Part shown: positions 58,726 through 64,000 of the stretch, piece after piece
Layout: each line of letters begins with the position of its first letter
Numbering within the stretch: position 1 is the first letter of the stretch
Assembly (NCBI GenBank): GCA_963924555.1
Contig: OZ004581.1
Coordinates: 4,340,001 to 4,404,000 of the forward strand
Direction: 5' to 3'
From: Crambe crambe
Lineage: Eukaryota > Porifera > Demospongiae > Poecilosclerida > Crambeidae
DNA length: 64,000 nucleotides
Translations under genes and position numbers: made by a program
The notes under the pieces: model-generated
The model's database searches: none
What the model was told of the DNA's origin: nothing
What the model saw: only the letters and a program-made list of their open reading frames with translations

Positions 58726-59662
58726 AAAAAAAAACAACAACAACAACAAACAAACAAGCAAGCAAACAAACAAGCAAACAAAAACAGAAACAAAAATTAA
58801 CAAACAAGCAAACAAAAACAGAAACAAAAATAACAGAAAAAAAAGATTGGTTAATGATTACATGTCATTTATAATTGGGTGGCTTGGGAATTGACTTGCA
58901 GCTTCGGCAAGGGCAGACAATGTGGAATGTGCAAGTGTTGTAGGCATCGAATCTACTCAGAAAAACTGACCAAAAGTAGACTTTGAGTTTAGATTTGATG
59001 GTTGGGGCACCTAGGGTTAAATCAATTGGTGGCAGAGAGTTCCATAAACTAGTCAACCTGTTAAAATAGAAGTGCCTTTGGGAGTTGGAGATAGATCTTG
59101 AGTGGGTGAGTTTGAGGGAACCCGACCTGGTTGCAGTAGAACTGAATGACACGTAATTGGAGATATCGAAAGAATTGGAGGGATTTTTCAGATTATTAAC
59201 AAGAAACATGATGTCATTGAGCTCAAGCAACATCATTAGCGGCAACAGGTGAAGAGATTTAAGTCTAGATTTGTAATCAGAAGTATAGTCTTGTAAAATG
59301 AACTTTGAGGCTCTGCGTTGTAGTTGTTCTATTGTGACTATATCTTTGATGAACATAGGTCTCCACAATTGGGACCCATATAGAAATTGGGATTGAATCA
59401 GTGATGTGTACAGCTTTTTCCTTGTTTGGATTGAAGTGTAGGGACCAAAAGTACGACGTACCATACTGAGTTTGGTATAGGCTTTGGCCAGGATATGTTC
59501 ATGATGTTTGCCCCAAGAAAGGTTGTTGGTTAGGATTATTCCTAAATCTTTGTGCTGACTGCTGCATGGAATTGAAATGCCATTCATGGTATAGTTTGCA
59601 CAGGTTGGTTCTTTGTTGCAGAATTGGATGCATGCAAATTTGTTGACATTGAATGACAGCTA
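58726..59662 (-). mobile_element. 5'-truncated LINE (non-LTR retrotransposon) 3' end
   Basis: Minus-strand frame ending at 58865 gives about 265 residues of the C-terminal part of a LINE reverse transcriptase: VNKFACIQF, KDLGIILTNNLSW, SQFLYGSQLWRP, IEQLQRRASKFIL, HFYFNRLTSLWNSLP. This is the usual thumb and post-RT region of jockey/CR1-like elements. The Cys-rich end CPCRSCKSIPKPP is typical of some families. Beyond the stop the minus strand carries a T/G-rich tail of TTTG and TTG units (58726-58850), probably the element's 3' repeat. The finger and palm with the FADD-type site and the endonuclease are missing, so the copy is 5'-truncated at about 59662 and cannot move. The surviving frame is uninterrupted, so it is fairly young. 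Confidence 0.85.
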
Positions 59663-60115
59663 TAGCTAGCTATCCACAGTAATTATAGAGCATGAAACAA
59701 ATATATTCAGTCTATAATGTTCACACTTACTCACAAAGTTAGAAAGTGAAATAGAATCTTTTGGACATGTAAAATTATAGTTTTTCTCGAGTCATATGTA
59801 GTTGACCTCAGGTATGACTTCACTTCAACAGAGTTCCACCTTCCAACAGGGATATAGTCATCTATCCTAAAGATCAACCACCACAAAAAATATCATACAT
59901 GGTACATGTCATGTCACTTGGACCCTATCTGGAGATCCAGGCTGGCACAACAGCATGGAACATATTATTCGCACATCAGTGAGGAATACACTCATAATGC
60001 AGTAATTTTACAACTACTGCTTGGCTGTGCGTAATAACTCAGCTCAATTCATAGAGCAGGTAAGCTCTTCCAGCAATATGCTGTGGATGCTTACGTAAAA
60101 ACATAAGGGTGCAGA
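59663..60115. other. Spacer between LINE and Helitron remnants
   Basis: No feature recognised. Confidence 0.4.
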
Positions 60116-61160
60116 TTGCACTATACTTGGTGTATCCACTGCTCATGTACACATCATAGAATTCCAGAAAAGAGGACTCCCCACTGCCATATGCTGATCA
60201 TTGAGGACAAGCTGAGAAATATCAACAAAATGATCCCAGCCGAGATCCCAGAACTGGTACAATCGTTTATGGTCCATGGTCCATGCAGTGCACTAAATCC
60301 AAGCTCAGTGTGTATGCAGCAGCAAAAGTTTTCCAAAACCTCTCTGTGACCAAACACTAATGGCTATAGAAGAGATGATGGAAGAACAGTTCAAGTTGGA
60401 CATTTAGTGGCTGAGAACAGATATGTTGAAAAGCTTTCTCCTCAAGTACAGATCACAGCATCTGTCAAGAGTGTCAAATACCTCTTCAAGTATGTCTATA
60501 GCTAAGGGCCATGAATGTGCTAACATGGAACTGTCAACCACTAACCAGCCAAACGGTTCTGAGACACCAACCCCATCACATGATGAAAACTTGCCTCAAC
60601 TGCAGATATGTCTCTTCACCTGAAACATTCTAGCGATTATCTGAATACAAAATGCACGATCAGTCAGATCACTTACACAAAATTATCAGAGAGTTTACTT
60701 CAGAGAAGGAGAAGAAGCATTGGAGAAAGAAGGGTCAAGAATCACTCAATGGTTCAAGTTGAATGGTGAAGATCCAAGTGCATGCTAGTACATTTACACA
60801 GACACTCCCAAACACTATGTCTATGACAACAGAGCTAAGAAATGGAAGACAAGACAAAGGGGTGGAGACAAAGACATAAGCAGAATGTAGTCCAACAGAC
60901 CCAGGAAAAATTTTCTTGAGGGTGCTCTTCATTCAGATTCCAGGTGCCACGATGACTTGAAAATGGTCGAAGGTGAAGTTATGACTTTTTGTGAAGCATG
61001 CATTCAGCTGCACCTTTTAGCTGATGATTCCGAGTTTGATGAAGCTCTGATAGAGGTATCCCAATCCCTTGTTTGTCACAATTTGTATCTACTGCAATTG
61101 TGGATCAACCATAAAGTGAAGATACATCGGTGTATGGGATGTACTATTCATGCACTGTTG
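60116..61160 (+). mobile_element. Decayed Helitron (Rep/helicase fragment)
   Basis: Several plus-strand frames in order match the Helitron-like N-terminal/Rep region. First comes EKRTPHCHMLIIEDKLRN with MVHGPCSALNP and SVCMQQQKFSK (60116-60349). Next is SVKSVKYLFKYVYKGHEC-type sequence (about 60455-60515), then a piece around QWFKLNGEDPSA and KKWKTRQRGGDK (about 60745-60870), and finally EACIQLHLLADDSEFDEALIE (60957-61160). The HCHM motif is the Rep two-His motif. Frames change at least four times and stops are present, so the copy is dead. The helicase part with its Walker motifs was not found. Rolling-circle DNA transposon; old. Confidence 0.8.
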
Positions 61161-61414
61161 TGACTCCAAGGCTAGGCAATACTTGCTCAGCTTCCAAAGG
61201 GCTCCCTAAGGCATTTGAGGTTTAAAAGTATAAATACTGCTGTACTACATTTGTTAGTGCTGTGTGCTTTTGAATGCCTGATCATGGGTTCAAGTTCAGA
61301 ATTGCTAATCTTTTTTCTTCTTTCAGATTCTTAATCTTTGAAAATTTTCTAAGTGCCAGCAATCCCGGACGAATAGCTCTGTGAAAATAGTATCCGGCTG
61401 CTGGATAAATAGCC

Positions 61415-61455
<41 letters not shown>

Positions 61456-62870
61456 TATAGCTATCCTGTTTTAGAGTGTAATTGCTATCAGAGTGCACGC
61501 TCTCATGTGGCAACAGAGAGACAATAATCATGAAGGTGCTCTCTGGAATAGAAGACAGGAGCAGCATAGCATTGACAGTCATTCCTTTTCTATGTGTCAC
61601 AGATGAAGATATAAAGATGAGAAAAGAATATAAATAGCTTTGTGGGCAACCAACTGCTTCAAAAAATAATACATGTGAGCTAGTCTCACGGGCTAACCCT
61701 TTACCAACCCGAGGGAAGGGAAAGGGTCTGGTCAAACTCACATGAGTGTTTCGTTCTACTACTCCAGGAATTTCTTGGACTGATAATTAATTCAGTGTAA
61801 AATAACCTCAAAGCTATGAATAATGAAATTGGCATGTAAGTTTAGTCATTCGGGCATAAACTAGCGATCAATCAAGGGCGAGCTGCCAGAGAGAGCAGCA
61901 TAGATAGTATATTACCGCCCCGGGATTGGAAACGGTAGCATAGGCTAATTGAAAATTCCGCGGGCACTCCGTGTTATGGTTTGCGACCAAGAAACTTACC
62001 TAGTTACGTGGGTAGCAACGGGCTGCAGCGGTCCGCTAGGAGGCGTGTGGCTGCTCTTTCACAGGGAAACTGCAAGTGGCGGTTAGTATTTATAATTTGC
62101 ATCCACAATTTCAATTATTCCTACTAGTATAATGGCTAAATTCCACACTTTAGCGATATAGAAAACTAGAAGAAAATTTGTCGGGGGAATGGTAGTCTTC
62201 ATAACTTAGGTTTGTGCTTATTATCTAGTTTTGTGAGTAGAGTCATCCTTCTTTTATAGAATGAGTGGCATTAGATGCATGTTACTGCATTAATGGTGAA
62301 AATATAAACCAATTACTTAGAGCACTCATGGGAGGAAGGAAGCATCGGCTATGTACAAGAAAGTAATGGTCATGTAACCTCCACTGCTGCACTCCATTCC
62401 AGATATCCTGGTCACTCCACAGTTCATGCCAGTATTAAATGATCAATAGTGTCAATATCATTTATAGATTGCAACATGACCCTAAAAATTGTTCCGGCAT
62501 TGCAGCTCCTGTGTCTCTCTAGTAACTGTGCCGGATTGATTCCAGCAAAATTGTGTTGGTAACTCTGATGACTGCATCTTGGCATTGAAGTTCATTGACA
62601 ATTTTGATGGTATAATATTATATTATTAGCAACTCTGCATCAATTTTTGTGATCACTTACTTGTGCATGCAAATCTATCTGAGCCAGAAAGTAATTATTA
62701 TATTGTGTAGTATAATTATTGTGTAGTAGCCTCCTCGACTGATGAATAAGGAGAGGAAGAAGAGTCCATCACATCACTAGTAGCATGCACTGTATGTATT
62801 GCACATTATCACTGTATGTTCTGTAATAATTATTAGATTTAAGCGCGCGCGCGTTGACTTCATAACACGG
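61161..62870. other. Spacer with a long poly-A tract and short palindromes
   Basis: No gene is supported. About 32 A residues at 61421-61452 could be the tail of a retroposed sequence, but no upstream SINE promoter boxes were recognised. A small inverted repeat (GGGCTAACCCTTTACCAACC against GGGAAAGGGTCTGGTC) lies at about 61691-61735. Confidence 0.4.
61421..61452. repeat. Poly-A tract
   Basis: Uninterrupted run of about 32 A residues on the plus strand. Confidence 0.9.
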
Positions 62871-63036
62871 ATTGCCCGTGGAATTGGTTCCGTTGTCGCA
62901 GCGAAAATGTTCCCACGCGCGATTGTTCCTCAGGAACAAAAATGCTAGCGTAGGAGTTCCACCCGGAACAATCACGCATGCGCGAAAATGTTCCGTTGCC
63001 GCATGTATGTTCCTGCATTTTCCTGCCAGAACAATA

Positions 63037-64000
63037 ATGACTACAAAGAGAGCGGTGACGTATGATGAAGTTTATCAGTACTTGAGTAAGGCTGACTCGA
63101 AATACGCTGCTAACTGTTCAGAAAGCAGGAGGAGAGCTATAAGAAAATTTTCTAAGAATGTTGTACTGGTAGATGGAGTTCTCCATTATGATGAGAGGAA
63201 GTGGATCTCTGATTCTAAGCTTCAGCAACAAATATTGAAATCGATCCACAGTGATTCTAGTGGTGGGTGTCACTTTGGGAGAGATAAAACGAGAGAGAAA
63301 ATAGCCAAGAGATACTACTGGCATGGAATGTATGATGATATTGATTTGTTTGTTAAAACCTGCATCGATTGTCAGAAGGTAGCTATGGCAGCATCTTTAA
63401 TATTATAAAGCAAAAAACTATGGTTATTATTTTTTCTCAGGCTAATCCTAAATTCATGAAATCATTTTCCACTTTGAAGCCAATTCCTATCTCGAGTACT
63501 TGGGATAGAATTGGGATTGATCTAATTGGCCCGCTTCCTGCTACAAGGAAAGGAAATAAGTCAGTTGTAATACAGCAATAGCTAGCTATATGTTAGCCGC
63601 AGATTATCATGTGGTTTTGTGCCTGTTTTTTCCTGAACATAATTATTATGTAGCCATGCATGTCCTTACTTGTTAGAATGTGCATGCATGCTAACTTTTA
63701 TATTTTGTTTCAGATATATCATCACATGTATTGATTATTATTCCAAATGGGTGGAGGCCAAGGCATTGCCAACTAAGGAGGGTCATGGTGTGGCACAATT
63801 TTTATATTCATTGATTTGTAGGCATGGTGTACCAAATAAAGTCATGTCTGACCAGGGAAGAGAATTTATTAATTCCGTTAATAGCCACCTTTTTAAAGTT
63901 ACTTGAGTGAAACATATTAGCTATATCACTGGCATATCACCCACAAACCAACGGTTTAGTCGAACGGTTTAATCAAACTTTACAAAGGTCCTTATTAAAA
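63037..64000 (+). mobile_element. Intron-bearing retroviral-type integrase (gypsy-kin, GIN1/KRBA2-like), runs off the right edge
   Basis: Three visible parts in order: an integrase zinc-binding domain (HxxxxSGGCHFGRDKT, then RYYWHGMYDDI and CxxC; about 63037-63379); the start of the integrase core (about 63441-63560, WDRIGIDLIGPLP); and further core (about 63715-63905, CIDYYSKWVEAK and SDQGREF). Parts are separated by short spacers with splice-like borders. Related intron-containing integrase genes are known in animals, both as Ginger-type or gypsy-derived elements and as host-adopted genes. No gag, protease, reverse transcriptase or LTR is visible on this side. The copy may be an element fossil with few breaks or a co-opted gene; the window ends before this can be judged. 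Confidence 0.7.

Noticed and set aside
61349-61741. Minus-strand frame with a Phe run
   Set aside because: The poly-A tract on the other strand makes the Phe run; the rest shows no domain.
1-64000. CRISPR arrays, tRNA and rRNA genes, bacterial operons
   Set aside because: No regularly spaced identical repeats, no tRNA T-loop patterns with matching arms, and no rRNA-like blocks were seen.

Overview
The window is intron-rich, AT-rich animal DNA. A sponge, probably a demosponge, is the best guess. Supporting this are compact metazoan genes (VPS29, a FYVE myotubularin, CFAP99, a Frizzled-type CRD protein), arginine kinase rather than creatine kinase, and very large intronless beta-helix/multi-membrane proteins. 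The species cannot be fixed from sequence reading alone. No bacterial-style operons, CRISPR arrays, rRNA or tRNA genes were seen.

Layout. 1-12994 (minus): most of CFAP99, a ciliary/flagellar protein, running off the left edge. 13145-14268 (plus): a secreted, probably GPI-anchored Frizzled-CRD-like protein whose start codon lies only 150 bp from that of CFAP99. 15632-19357 (minus): a complete seven-exon VPS29 gene for a retromer subunit of 182 aa. 20467-39219 (plus): a complete 17-exon MTMR3/4-type phosphoinositide phosphatase (about 1051 aa) with an intact active site and FYVE finger. Its two giant introns are full of repeats. 43081-46824 (plus) and 47417-51151 (minus): two tail-to-tail, intronless genes for cell-surface proteins built of a signal peptide, a right-handed beta-helix ectodomain, a Cys-rich stem and about eight membrane segments. 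The first has a single in-frame TGA near its start. 51475-55814 (minus): a three-domain contiguous arginine kinase with a predicted N-myristoylation signal. 56402-57561 (minus): a single-domain arginine kinase. 58726 to the right end: mobile-element territory holding a LINE 3' end, a decayed Helitron and an intron-bearing retroviral-type integrase that runs off the edge.

Functional themes. VPS29 and MTMR3/4 both act on PI3P-positive endosomes and are divergently arranged. CFAP99 and the triple arginine kinase both fit flagellar motility; known three-domain flagellar creatine kinases share the repeat number and membrane-anchor logic. Introns and spacers hold several families of short inverted-repeat elements, including one set with conserved ends reading CCTCGTACCCAGGCC, a family of about 430 bp with GCGAGCGAGC ends, and foldback elements. 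There are also minisatellites and long homopolymers.
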